Shown: in pieces, positions 25,802-34,690 of the stretch
Position numbering within the stretch: the stretch's first letter is position 1
Layout of the letters: each line of letters opens with the position of its first letter
Source: Chryseolinea serpens
GTDB taxonomy: Bacteria; Bacteroidota; Bacteroidia; Cytophagales; Cyclobacteriaceae
DNA: 64,000 nt
NCBI RefSeq assembly: GCF_900129725.1
Contig: NZ_FQWQ01000001.1
Coordinates: 620,001 to 684,000, forward strand
Reading direction: 5' to 3'
The notes under the pieces: generated by a model
The model's database searches: none
Seen by the model: the letters and a program-made list of their open reading frames with translations, nothing else
What the model was told of the DNA's origin: nothing
Made by a program: the position numbers and the translations under genes

Positions 25802-26797
25802 ATGAGAGAGCTAACCATCGGCATCGATATCGGGGGAACCAACACGAAGTATGGCATTGTGGACAGATCAGGAAATGTGATTTCCCATGGCAGTATCTCC
25901 ACTACGGGATACCAAGAATTCAAAGACTATTTCAAGGGACTTTCCGAAGCGCTCCGCAAAGAGATCGCCGCGATCCCTGGCGAGCATAAAGTATTGGGTG
26001 TTGGCGTGGGTGCAGCAAATGGTAATTACTACAAGGGCACCATCGAACGCGCCACCAACCTGCCGTGGAAAGGTATTATTCCCCTGGCCGACATGTTTCG
26101 TGAAGAGTTCGATCTTCCCGCCATCATCACCAACGACGCCAACGCTGCGGCTGTGGGCGAAATGGTGTATGGTGCAGCCAAAGGCATGCGCGACTTCGTC
26201 GTGATCACTTTGGGAACCGGTTTGGGTAGCGGCTTTGTAGCCAATGGCCAACTGTTGAACGGAAAGCATGGCATTGCCGGCGAAGTGGGTCACACATCGG
26301 TGAATCCCGCCGGCCGTTTCTGCAACTGCGGTAAACGCGGATGTTTGGAAACCTACGTATCGGCTACCGGTATCAAGCGCACCGTTTATAAACTTCTTGC
26401 CGATCACCTGGAGCCCAGCGAATTGCGCGGCATCAGCTTTGATAACCTGACCACGAAGATGATCACGGAGGCCGCTGTGCGCGGTGACGTGGTTGCCTTG
26501 GCGGCTTATGAATACACCGGCCGTATCCTTGGCATGAAACTGGCCGAGACTGTCGTTCACACTGATCCTGAAGCGATCTTCCTGTTTGGCGGTTTGTCCC
26601 TGGCCGGCGACCTCATCTTCAAGCCTACCATCAAGCACATGGAGGCCAACCTGATGCCATTGTTCAGAGGAAAAGTAAAAGTGTTGCCTTCAGGTCTTCA
26701 AAATCAGGCCGCTCCTATCATCGGCGCCAGCAGCCTGGTGTGGAACTACCTGGACAATGCTCACAACACACACCTGACGGAAGAGGCTATCGCCTAG
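25802..26797 (+). CDS. ROK-family glucokinase-like sugar kinase
   Basis: 331 residues. ATP-binding DIGGTNTKYG (residue 9 on), catalytic D112 in TNDANAAA, EVGH (E161-H164) and the ROK zinc motif CNCGKRGCLE (C174, C176, C181) identify a ROK kinase rather than a repressor, since there is no N-terminal HTH. Glucose is the likely substrate given the pgi-pfkA neighbours, but other hexoses cannot be excluded. It probably shares the pfkA transcript, ending at the terminator downstream. Confidence 0.9.
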   Translation: MRELTIGIDIGGTNTKYGIVDRSGNVISHGSISTTGYQEFKDYFKGLSEALRKEIAAIPGEHKVLGVGVGAANGNYYKGTIERATNLPWKGIIPLADMFREEFDLPAIITNDANAAAVGEMVYGAAKGMRDFVVITLGTGLGSGFVANGQLLNGKHGIAGEVGHTSVNPAGRFCNCGKRGCLETYVSATGIKRTVYKLLADHLEPSELRGISFDNLTTKMITEAAVRGDVVALAAYEYTGRILGMKLAETVVHTDPEAIFLFGGLSLAGDLIFKPTIKHMEANLMPLFRGKVKVLPSGLQNQAAPIIGASSLVWNYLDNAHNTHLTEEAIA

Positions 26798-26853
26798 CAA
26801 GGCCACTGCCTTTGTTGGTGTTCTTCACCAACAAAACTTCCACCAACCTATAG

Positions 26854-26888
26854 CCTGTTCATCTTCAAAAAGACGAACAGGTTTTTTT
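26854..26888 (+). terminator. Terminator of the pfkA-glucokinase unit
   Basis: Stem CCTGTTC.TCTT / AAGA.GAACAGG (one A-C mismatch) followed by a run of seven T on the plus strand. Confidence 0.75.
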
Positions 26889-26918
26889 ATTGTCTAGCGG
26901 AGGCTGCGTCGCGCCTGG

Positions 26919-29312
26919 TTATTCCAGTTTCACGCTGAGGTTTTCACCCAATAGATTGAATTGTTTGATCCACTCTGCCGAGTGCCCGTCGTGTGCGCGG
27001 TTTCTGACCGAGATCTCGAAATAGAGGTTCTGGCTTTTATAGAGGTTCGGATTGATATTGAACTTGCGCAGTAACGGGAACAAGCGGTTAAGCTTTTCCA
27101 CGCGCTTGTGGTTGTCGGCTTCGGCGCTGATGCGTTTCACTTCTTTGAATACGCTTTCCCCTACCAGGCGCTCGAGTTTTCCGGTATCCTCAACGTTGAG
27201 CTTCCACAGCACCAGTTCGTTCATGATGCGTTCCACCTGGCGAATATTGATGCGTTCGGATTCGAAGCTTCGGATCAAGTCGGCATTCAGGATGTATTCG
27301 AATGTGGTGCGATAGGCATTGGGGATCGGGGCATCGTTGTTGGCCAGCGCCATCACCAAAGGATAGTCGCGGTTGTAGATGCGTCGCAGGGAGTTCTCGA
27401 GATCGCGCATGCTTTGGTAGGTGATCAGGTTGAACACCTTGCGTTTCTCGTCCTGGAACAGTTGCCAGATGGTGTATTTCTCCGGGCCGAAATAGGTTTG
27501 CATCAACCCGATGATGTCGCCCAGTCGCGCTTCTTCAAACGCGTCCACCATGCGGACCTGCATGCTGGCAAACTTCTCTTCTTCCATGTCGATGGAGATG
27601 TTGCCGATGATGTTGTGCTGGCCCATGTAAATTACGGCGAAAGCAAATTTCTTTTCCGACCGCGTCACATTCGAGCGCACTTTCGTGATGCCCAACACCA
27701 GTTTTTGCTCGCCGGCTTCCTTGCGGATGAAGACGTCGTTTTGGGTGGTATAGTTGAATACCGGGAAAGATTCCGGGTCTTCTTCAAAGATCGATGCCAC
27801 GGCATAGTGCATGCCCACGCGCTGCAGGTTGGTCTTGGAGGGCAGCACATACTTGCGATAGACCTCGGCCCCGTGCTCCAGGGCGGTGAGGTTGCTCGGT
27901 GCCAGTTGCATGCGGTTGAGAAACTCGATCTCCAGGTTCACCTCAACGATCTGGCTCACGAGCTGCATAGCGCGGCAGGCGTATTGCATGATCTGCGTGG
28001 TCTCGATGCCCGAGATCTCGTCGAAGAACCAGCCACAGCTGGTGTACATGAGCATGGCGTTGCGTTGCACTTCCATCATGCGGAACACGCGGTTGTGTTC
28101 TACCTCGCGGATGGCATGTTCTTTTAAGAATTTCTCGATCGTCTCGTCGGTCCGGTTCAGGATGACGTCGACGTAGTCTTCGCGGGCCTTCCAGGGATCT
28201 TTCAGGATTTTGGAAGCCTCGTCTTCATATACTTTGGCGAGCTCGTCGCGGAGCCAATCCAATGTTTCGCGGAGGGGCTTGCGCCAGCGTTGGTGCCAGT
28301 CGGGTGTCCCCGAGTTGCATCCGCAGTTGTTGCGCCAGCGTTCGATGCCGTGGACGCAACTCCAGGAGCTGTTCTCGTGTATTTCGGCCTCGTAGGTGGG
28401 CGGAAATTTGGCGAGGAACTCCGCGTAGTTGGTGAGGTTGGATTGCTTGTGCCGTTCGATGTAATCCAGGCAATACGCCAGGGCCATGTCGCCGTGTTTG
28501 TGGTGGTGGCCATAGGTTTCGCCGTCGGTGGCGATGTGTACCAGCTGGGGTTCGGTGGCCTCTTTGTCGAAGCCGTCCAGCAGCCGGTGTGCGAATTTCT
28601 TGCCGTCGTTGAGCAGTCCGTTAAAGGCCACGCCTTGGGCGATGTCGCCGTCGTAGAAATACAAGACGATGCTTCTGCCGGAGGGCAGGTTGCAAGTGTA
28701 TGGTCTGCGCGTGTCGAGCGTGCTGGTGTCAACGGAGCTCCATTCGGTGTCTTTTATTTTGCGAATGGCTTTGGCCTGGCGTGGTGCCAGCACGGTAAAT
28801 TTGATATCGTGTTTCGCCAGCAACTCCAGGGACTCGACGTCGACGGCGGTTTCGGCGAGCCACATGCCTTCGGGTTTGCGCTTGAATCGGTATTCAAAAT
28901 CGCGGATGCCCCAGATGATCTGTGTTTCTTTATCGCGTCTGTTGGCCAGCGGCAGGATCATGTGATTGTAGACCTGTGCCATGGCGGAACCGTGGCCGCC
29001 GAAGTGCTTAGCGCTTTCGCGATCGGCATCGATGATGGCCGCATACGTTTCCGGGTCGCTGGTCTCCATCCACGACAACAGCGTGGGGCCATAGTTGAAA
29101 CTGATGCGTGAGTAATTGTTGATGATGTTTTTGATGACGGCCTTCTCGTTGAGAATGCGCGAGGCGGTGTTGGGCGCATAGCATTCGGCCGTGATCCGTT
29201 CGTTCCAGTCGTGATACGGGTGAGCGGAGTCTTGTACCTCAATCACCTCAAGCCAGGCATTTTCGCGGGGTGGCTGATAGAAATGCCCGTGAATGCATAT
29301 ATACTTTTCCAA
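26919..29312 (-). CDS. GH57-type glycoside hydrolase with DUF3536
   Basis: 797 residues. The N-terminal half is a GH57 barrel: opening CIHGHFYQPPRENAW with the metal-region HGH, the segment EGMWLAETAVDVESLELLA with the Glu expected as nucleophile, and DGETYGHHHKHGD for the acid region. The C-terminal half is the DUF3536 region typical of large Bacteroidota and Chlorobi proteins, often near glycogen genes. GH57 enzymes act on alpha-1,4 or alpha-1,6 glucans; exact specificity is not visible. It has no signal peptide, so it is cytosolic. Last gene of the alpha-glucan operon, 30 nt after glgB. Confidence 0.85.
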   Translation of the reverse strand: MEKYICIHGHFYQPPRENAWLEVIEVQDSAHPYHDWNERITAECYAPNTASRILNEKAVIKNIINNYSRISFNYGPTLLSWMETSDPETYAAIIDADRESAKHFGGHGSAMAQVYNHMILPLANRRDKETQIIWGIRDFEYRFKRKPEGMWLAETAVDVESLELLAKHDIKFTVLAPRQAKAIRKIKDTEWSSVDTSTLDTRRPYTCNLPSGRSIVLYFYDGDIAQGVAFNGLLNDGKKFAHRLLDGFDKEATEPQLVHIATDGETYGHHHKHGDMALAYCLDYIERHKQSNLTNYAEFLAKFPPTYEAEIHENSSWSCVHGIERWRNNCGCNSGTPDWHQRWRKPLRETLDWLRDELAKVYEDEASKILKDPWKAREDYVDVILNRTDETIEKFLKEHAIREVEHNRVFRMMEVQRNAMLMYTSCGWFFDEISGIETTQIMQYACRAMQLVSQIVEVNLEIEFLNRMQLAPSNLTALEHGAEVYRKYVLPSKTNLQRVGMHYAVASIFEEDPESFPVFNYTTQNDVFIRKEAGEQKLVLGITKVRSNVTRSEKKFAFAVIYMGQHNIIGNISIDMEEEKFASMQVRMVDAFEEARLGDIIGLMQTYFGPEKYTIWQLFQDEKRKVFNLITYQSMRDLENSLRRIYNRDYPLVMALANNDAPIPNAYRTTFEYILNADLIRSFESERINIRQVERIMNELVLWKLNVEDTGKLERLVGESVFKEVKRISAEADNHKRVEKLNRLFPLLRKFNINPNLYKSQNLYFEISVRNRAHDGHSAEWIKQFNLLGENLSVKLE

Positions 29313-29342
29313 ACAAATTCAAATTAGGTATGACTCGTGCCG

Positions 29343-31319
29343 TCAGGTTCCCATGTCACTCAGGTCAAATTCGCTGATCTCCTTTTCCAAGCGTAAGACA
29401 GAAATCCCCAGCGGGGGTAAAGTTAATGAAATCGAGTAATCCCTACCATGATATTTTACAGGTGAGGTGAGCAGCAGCCCTTCGTTCAAAACACCACTGC
29501 CGGCATACTGGTGGGCATCGGAGTTGAAAATTTCTTTCCAACTGCCCCTAAAAGGTACACCGATGCGATAGTGACGTCTCGTCTCGGGCGTGAAATTACA
29601 GACGACAATCAGCAGGTTTTCCTTGCCGTCGCCCTGGCGCTGGAAAGCGATCACGCTGTTTTCGCGGTCGTCGTAATCGATCCAGGAGAATCCTTTTTGT
29701 TCGAATTGATATTGATATAAGGCCGGTTCTGTCTTATAAAATCGATTGAGGTCGCGGACCAGTCGCTGAACGCCTTTGTGCACGTCGTAGTCCAGCAGGT
29801 GCCAATCGAGACTCTTCTCGTGGTTCCACTCGGCCGATTGTCCGAATTCTCCTCCCATAAACAGCAATTTGGAACCGGGGTGCATGAACATGTACGTGAA
29901 CATGAGCCGGAGGTTGGCAAACTTACGCCACTCATCGCCAGGCATTCTTCCCAGCAGTGAGCCCTTTCCATGCACCACTTCGTCGTGCGACAACGGCAAC
30001 ATAAAGTTTTCCGTGAAGGCATACATGACGCTGAACGTGATCTCGTTCTGATGATATTTTCGATGGATGGAATCCTGTTTGAAATACTGAAGCGTATCGT
30101 GCATCCAGCCCATCATCCATTTCTGTCCAAAGCCCAAACCGCCGAGATAGGTCGGTCGCGATACGCCGGTCCACGACGTGGATTCTTCTGCAATCGTGAT
30201 CGCATCCGGGAACGTGCCATACACGACTTCATTCATTTCTTTCAGGAACGTGATGGCTTCAATATTCTCGTTGCCGCCATACACGTTGGGGATCCACTCT
30301 CCTGCTTTCCGCGAGTAATCCAAATACAACATCGATGCAACGGCATCTACACGCAGACCGTCGATGTGGAATTTATCGAGCCAATACACGGCGTTGCTGA
30401 TGAGGAATGAACGCACTTCATTGCGGCCGTAGTTGAAGATGTAGCTTTTCCAATCGGGGTGAAATCCTTTGCGTGGATCGGCGTGCTCATAGAGGAACGT
30501 GCCATCGAATTTGAAAAGACCGTGGGCGTCGCCGGGAAAATGTGAGGGCACCCAGTCGAGGATCACGCCAATGCCGGCGCGATGGAAACTATCGATGAGG
30601 TACATGAAATCTTCGGGGCTGCCATAGCGGCTGGTGGGAGCAAAATATCCGGTGAGCTGGTAGCCCCACGATCCATAGAAGGGGTGCTCCATCAAGGGCA
30701 GGAATTCCACGTGGGTGAAGTTCATTTCCTTCACATAGTCGACCAACACATGCGCCATTTCCGGGTATGTTAAGGAAGGTGTGCCTTCTTCAAGCTTGCG
30801 GCGCCACGAGCCATAGTGGACTTCATACACCGAATATGCTTTTGGTTTGCCTGCCTGGCTTTTGCGTTCGTTCATCCAAGCTTCATCCTTCCACTCAAAC
30901 TTTGGCGTCCACACGATGCTGGCCGTTTTGGGCGGCATCTCGCAGAAGGTGGCAAACGGATCGGACTTTTCGAGGTATTCGCCGGTGTTTGAATGAATAG
31001 CATATTTGTAGGCTTCGCCGTGTTTGACGTCGGCAAAAAAGCCTTCCCAAATGCCCGACTCATCCCAGCGCGAATGCAGAATATGCTTGCCTTTGTTCCA
31101 CTGGTTAAAATTGCCAATAATGGAAATGGCCGATGCGTTGGGCGCCCACACGGCAAAGTAGGTTCCCTCCTGCCCTTCGTTGTTCACAAAGTGGGAGCCA
31201 AGCTTTTCATATAGCTTGTAGTGCTTTCCGGTTTTAAACAGGTGCACGTCGAAGTCGGTGAGCAGTGAAAAGCTTGCCGGTAGAGTTGTGGTAGAGGGTG
31301 TTACCGTTTTTTTTGCCAT
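29343..31319 (-). CDS. glgB: 1,4-alpha-glucan branching enzyme
   Basis: 658 residues: CBM48 N-terminal domain (about 50-125, GTYFAVWAPNASAISIIGNFNQW) and a GH13 barrel with D325 (GLRVDAVAS) as nucleophile, E378 (ITIAEES) as acid/base and a later SHDEVVHG Asp. It makes alpha-1,6 branches in the glucan produced by GlgE or a glycogen synthase. The length fits the shorter branching enzymes with one N-terminal domain. All catalytic residues are intact. It lies in the operon between the treS fusion and the GH57 gene. Confidence 0.94.
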   Translation of the reverse strand: MAKKTVTPSTTTLPASFSLLTDFDVHLFKTGKHYKLYEKLGSHFVNNEGQEGTYFAVWAPNASAISIIGNFNQWNKGKHILHSRWDESGIWEGFFADVKHGEAYKYAIHSNTGEYLEKSDPFATFCEMPPKTASIVWTPKFEWKDEAWMNERKSQAGKPKAYSVYEVHYGSWRRKLEEGTPSLTYPEMAHVLVDYVKEMNFTHVEFLPLMEHPFYGSWGYQLTGYFAPTSRYGSPEDFMYLIDSFHRAGIGVILDWVPSHFPGDAHGLFKFDGTFLYEHADPRKGFHPDWKSYIFNYGRNEVRSFLISNAVYWLDKFHIDGLRVDAVASMLYLDYSRKAGEWIPNVYGGNENIEAITFLKEMNEVVYGTFPDAITIAEESTSWTGVSRPTYLGGLGFGQKWMMGWMHDTLQYFKQDSIHRKYHQNEITFSVMYAFTENFMLPLSHDEVVHGKGSLLGRMPGDEWRKFANLRLMFTYMFMHPGSKLLFMGGEFGQSAEWNHEKSLDWHLLDYDVHKGVQRLVRDLNRFYKTEPALYQYQFEQKGFSWIDYDDRENSVIAFQRQGDGKENLLIVVCNFTPETRRHYRIGVPFRGSWKEIFNSDAHQYAGSGVLNEGLLLTSPVKYHGRDYSISLTLPPLGISVLRLEKEISEFDLSDMGT

Positions 31320-31350
31320 GATGGTGTCGTGGATAGTAAGCGTTTCGTGA

Positions 31351-34300
31351 TCACTTTTTCTTTCGTTCGTCTTTCTCTTCCTGGTAGCGCTTCATGTGAT
31401 AATAAATGCCACGGAGCGGGATGATGGTCCAGTCGGGCCGGCCGTTCAGTTCATAGCCGAGCTCGTAAATGGCCTTCTCCAACAGGAAGGTACGAATAAG
31501 TATGTCATCTTCCTGCGTCAACGCGGTTCCCATGCCCATGCGCTCCATGTAGGCCCCCAGGTAGAACCGGCCCACGTAGTGTTGCCACTGTTCGGCCCAT
31601 GATTCCAGGAATTCCAGGTCGCGGTCGCGATAGTTTTCGTTTAGCAGGATCTTGCCAAAGGCGGCGTAGTGTATCGAACGCATCATGCCGGCCACATCCT
31701 TGAGCGGATTTTTCTTCAGCCGTCTTTCGCTGAATGAAAAACCGGGCTCGCCTTCAAAATCGATGATCACAAAGTCCTTTCCGGTAAAGAGCACTTGCCC
31801 CATGTGGAAATCGCCATGAATGCGGGTCTTGATGGCCTTGATCTTGGTTTGATAGACTTCGCTGAAACATTCCAGGATCTTGTCTTCCAGCACCAGCACC
31901 CGCTTGGCAAACTCCTGCACTTCGGGGTTCAGTTTCGAAAGGCTGCTCTCCAGGAGGTTGAACCGGTCGCGCACTAGTTTTCGCAGCGAAGAATATAGCG
32001 AGCGTTGATAGTTGGGTGTGAAGGTCTCGGGAATAAAGGCCGGGTTGGAATTGTCGGATGCCAGCGCCAGGTGCATTTCAGCCGTGCGTTGCCCGAGCCG
32101 CACCATGCGTTCGTAGAAGCCACGCCCGATAAATTCCTGGATCACTTCCGGCGCCTCTTCAAATTTTATGGATGAGCGGTTCACCAGCTTGGGCAGCTTG
32201 ATGGATTTTGCCCCGGCCAGCACGCGTTCGTAGAATCTTCCTACGGAGTCTACCGACATCGTCCAGGCTTCGCCCTGGTTCTCTACTTTTTCCTGCAGCA
32301 ATCCAAACACGATGACGTTGTCGTCGCTGTCGTGATATTCGATGCTACCGGCGTAGCGCGGGGAGTTTTGGAAGGTGGTGTGTTCAGAAAGGAATCTCAC
32401 GATCTCCAACTCGGGGTTTATCTCCTTCTCCAACTTGCGGTAGAATTTGAAGAAGTACTGTTCGTTATAAATGACGGCCGTATTGCTCTGATCGGATTTC
32501 AAGACTTTCGAGTCAACTTCTTTGTTGACGTCGATCTTGGCAAACACACTGGAATTGAATTCCAAGGTTCCCCCTTCGTCGTCGCGGACGCGGGTTTCTT
32601 TTGCCATGCTGGTGAACAGGAAGTCGCGGAACACTTTGTCGTAGCTGCTGTCCATGATGAAGCCGGCTTTGCCTTGGATTTCGGCGCGGCATACCACGCT
32701 CTGCACGGTGTATTCCACGCGTTCCAGGATGCTGTCGGAAGGCAGGAATGTCAGGGGGAGGAAATAGAATTCGGGCAGGCGTTGCACATAATGCACCTCT
32801 ACCACCACGAGGAAGTGGGCGTCGCCTTCCACCTTCAGCGCAATGGTCTTGTTGATGCTCACCTTGCTCACCACTTTGGCCTTGCCTCCAAACCAACGGC
32901 ATTTCTTCATGAACGGTGGCAGGATGTTTCGCTCCAGCACGCGCACTTCGTCGTAGTTGTCGAAAAGCTTCTCCCACGACACATCAGTTTTCAACAAGGG
33001 CAATTCGCCGCTGGCTTCCGATTTTTCTTTTTTCTCCGCGGTGTCCACCTGGAACCAGAAATATCCGTACGGGCCGATGGTGATAGGATAATTGCCTTCG
33101 TCCACACTCATGAACCGGTTCTGGCTGAACACCTCCGTGATGTCGCAGCCTTTGTATTCACCCAGGTTTAGGGTGGCCGCTTGCGAGAATTGCGACAGGT
33201 TGGCCACCACGATGATGCGGTGTTTGTCGAGGGTTCTCACAAAGGAAAGCACTTTTGCATTGGAACTCTCGATAAATTTCATCTCCCCTCTTCCGAAAAT
33301 ATGCAAGCGCTTGCGCATGGCCATGATGTTCTTCATCCACCACAGGAACGACGACGGGTTCTCTTCCTGCGCCTCCACATTCACCGACTCGTGGCGATAG
33401 GCCGGGTCGGTAATGATGGGAAGATAAAGCCGCTGCGGGTTTGCCGTGGAGAAACCCGCGTTGAGGTTCATGTTCCACTGCATGGGCGTGCGCACGCCAA
33501 AGCGGTCGCCGAGGTAAACGTTGTCGCCCATGCCGATCTCATCGCCGTAATACAGCACCGGTGTGCCAGGGAGCGAGAACAAAATGGCATGAAGCAGTTC
33601 GGATTTGCGGCGGTCATTGTTCAGCAAGGGAGCCAATCTCCGGCGAATGCCGGCGTTGAATTTTGTGTTGGCGTCGTTGGCGTAGGCTTTGAAGAGGTAA
33701 TCTTTTTCTTCTTCCGTCACCATTTCGAGGCCCATCTCATCGTGATTCCGCAGGAACAATGCCCACTGACTGGCGGTGGGCGTCGCCGGGGTTTGTTCGA
33801 TGATGTCGACGATGGGATAGCTGTCTTCCGTGCGCAGGGCCAGGAACATGCGCGGCATCAGCGGGTAGTGGAAGTTCATGTGGCACTCGTCGTTGTCGCC
33901 AAAATAGGTGGCGGCATCTTCGGGCCACAGGTTGGCCTCGGCAACGAGTATGCGGTTCTTGTAATGCTTATCGATGTGCGCCCGCAGGCGTTTCAGGAAT
34001 ACGTGTGTTTGCGGCAGGTTCTCGCAGCTGGTGCCGTCCTCTTCAAAAAGGAAGGGCACGGAGGGCAACCGGAAGCCATCCACGCCGATCTTCATCCAGA
34101 AGTCGACGATCTTGATCATCTCCAACTGCACTTCGGGATTTTCGAAATTCAGCTCGGGTTGGTGTCGGTAGAAACGGTGCCAGTAGTACGCTCTCGCCTC
34201 GGGATCCCACGTCCAGTTGGTGGATTCTTCGGAGCTGAACATGACGCGGGCTTCTTTGTATTTATCCGGCGTATCGTTCCACACATACAGATCGCGGTAG

Positions 34301-34686
34301 CGCGAATTCGCTTTGGCCTTGCGTGAACGTTTGAACCAGGGATGCTGGTCGGAGGTGTGATTCAGGATCAATTCCGTGATCACGCGGATCCCCCGGCGAT
34401 GGGCTTCTTTCAAAAACTGTTTGAAGTCCGACAACGTGCCATAGTCCGGATGGACGTCGCAATGGTCGATCACATCGAAGCCATCGTCCTTGAGCGGCGA
34501 AGGATAGAAAGGCAGCAGCCAGATGGTGTTGATGCCCAGGTCCTCCAGGTAGTCGAGCCGTTGGATGATGCCCTGAAAGTCGCCAATGCCGTCGGCGTTG
34601 CTGTCGAAGAACGCCCGCACGGAGAGCTCGTAGATGATGGCATCTTTGAACCAGAGGGGATCGTTTTGTTTGAGAGGTGTGCTCAT
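31351..34686 (-). CDS. treS: Trehalose synthase-maltokinase fusion with altered TreS active site
   Basis: 1111 residues: an N-terminal TreS-type GH13 domain (about 1-550), then a maltokinase (Mak/Pep2) domain (about 570-1100; cap region KKCRWFGGKAK, kinase-like RIHGDFHMGQVLF and VIIDFEGEPGF). TreS isomerises trehalose and maltose; Mak makes maltose 1-phosphate for GlgE. NHTSDQHPWF, E250 (LVAEANLWPED) and D316 (FLRNHDEMGLEM) are kept, but the position of the nucleophile Asp, normally in FRLDAVPY, reads FRLPSVPF: P208 replaces Asp (codon CCC at 34063-34065). Isomerase activity is therefore doubtful while the kinase looks intact. glgE lies 4 nt upstream. Confidence 0.9.
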   Translation of the reverse strand: MSTPLKQNDPLWFKDAIIYELSVRAFFDSNADGIGDFQGIIQRLDYLEDLGINTIWLLPFYPSPLKDDGFDVIDHCDVHPDYGTLSDFKQFLKEAHRRGIRVITELILNHTSDQHPWFKRSRKAKANSRYRDLYVWNDTPDKYKEARVMFSSEESTNWTWDPEARAYYWHRFYRHQPELNFENPEVQLEMIKIVDFWMKIGVDGFRLPSVPFLFEEDGTSCENLPQTHVFLKRLRAHIDKHYKNRILVAEANLWPEDAATYFGDNDECHMNFHYPLMPRMFLALRTEDSYPIVDIIEQTPATPTASQWALFLRNHDEMGLEMVTEEEKDYLFKAYANDANTKFNAGIRRRLAPLLNNDRRKSELLHAILFSLPGTPVLYYGDEIGMGDNVYLGDRFGVRTPMQWNMNLNAGFSTANPQRLYLPIITDPAYRHESVNVEAQEENPSSFLWWMKNIMAMRKRLHIFGRGEMKFIESSNAKVLSFVRTLDKHRIIVVANLSQFSQAATLNLGEYKGCDITEVFSQNRFMSVDEGNYPITIGPYGYFWFQVDTAEKKEKSEASGELPLLKTDVSWEKLFDNYDEVRVLERNILPPFMKKCRWFGGKAKVVSKVSINKTIALKVEGDAHFLVVVEVHYVQRLPEFYFLPLTFLPSDSILERVEYTVQSVVCRAEIQGKAGFIMDSSYDKVFRDFLFTSMAKETRVRDDEGGTLEFNSSVFAKIDVNKEVDSKVLKSDQSNTAVIYNEQYFFKFYRKLEKEINPELEIVRFLSEHTTFQNSPRYAGSIEYHDSDDNVIVFGLLQEKVENQGEAWTMSVDSVGRFYERVLAGAKSIKLPKLVNRSSIKFEEAPEVIQEFIGRGFYERMVRLGQRTAEMHLALASDNSNPAFIPETFTPNYQRSLYSSLRKLVRDRFNLLESSLSKLNPEVQEFAKRVLVLEDKILECFSEVYQTKIKAIKTRIHGDFHMGQVLFTGKDFVIIDFEGEPGFSFSERRLKKNPLKDVAGMMRSIHYAAFGKILLNENYRDRDLEFLESWAEQWQHYVGRFYLGAYMERMGMGTALTQEDDILIRTFLLEKAIYELGYELNGRPDWTIIPLRGIYYHMKRYQEEKDERKKK

Positions 34687-34690
34687 GGCC

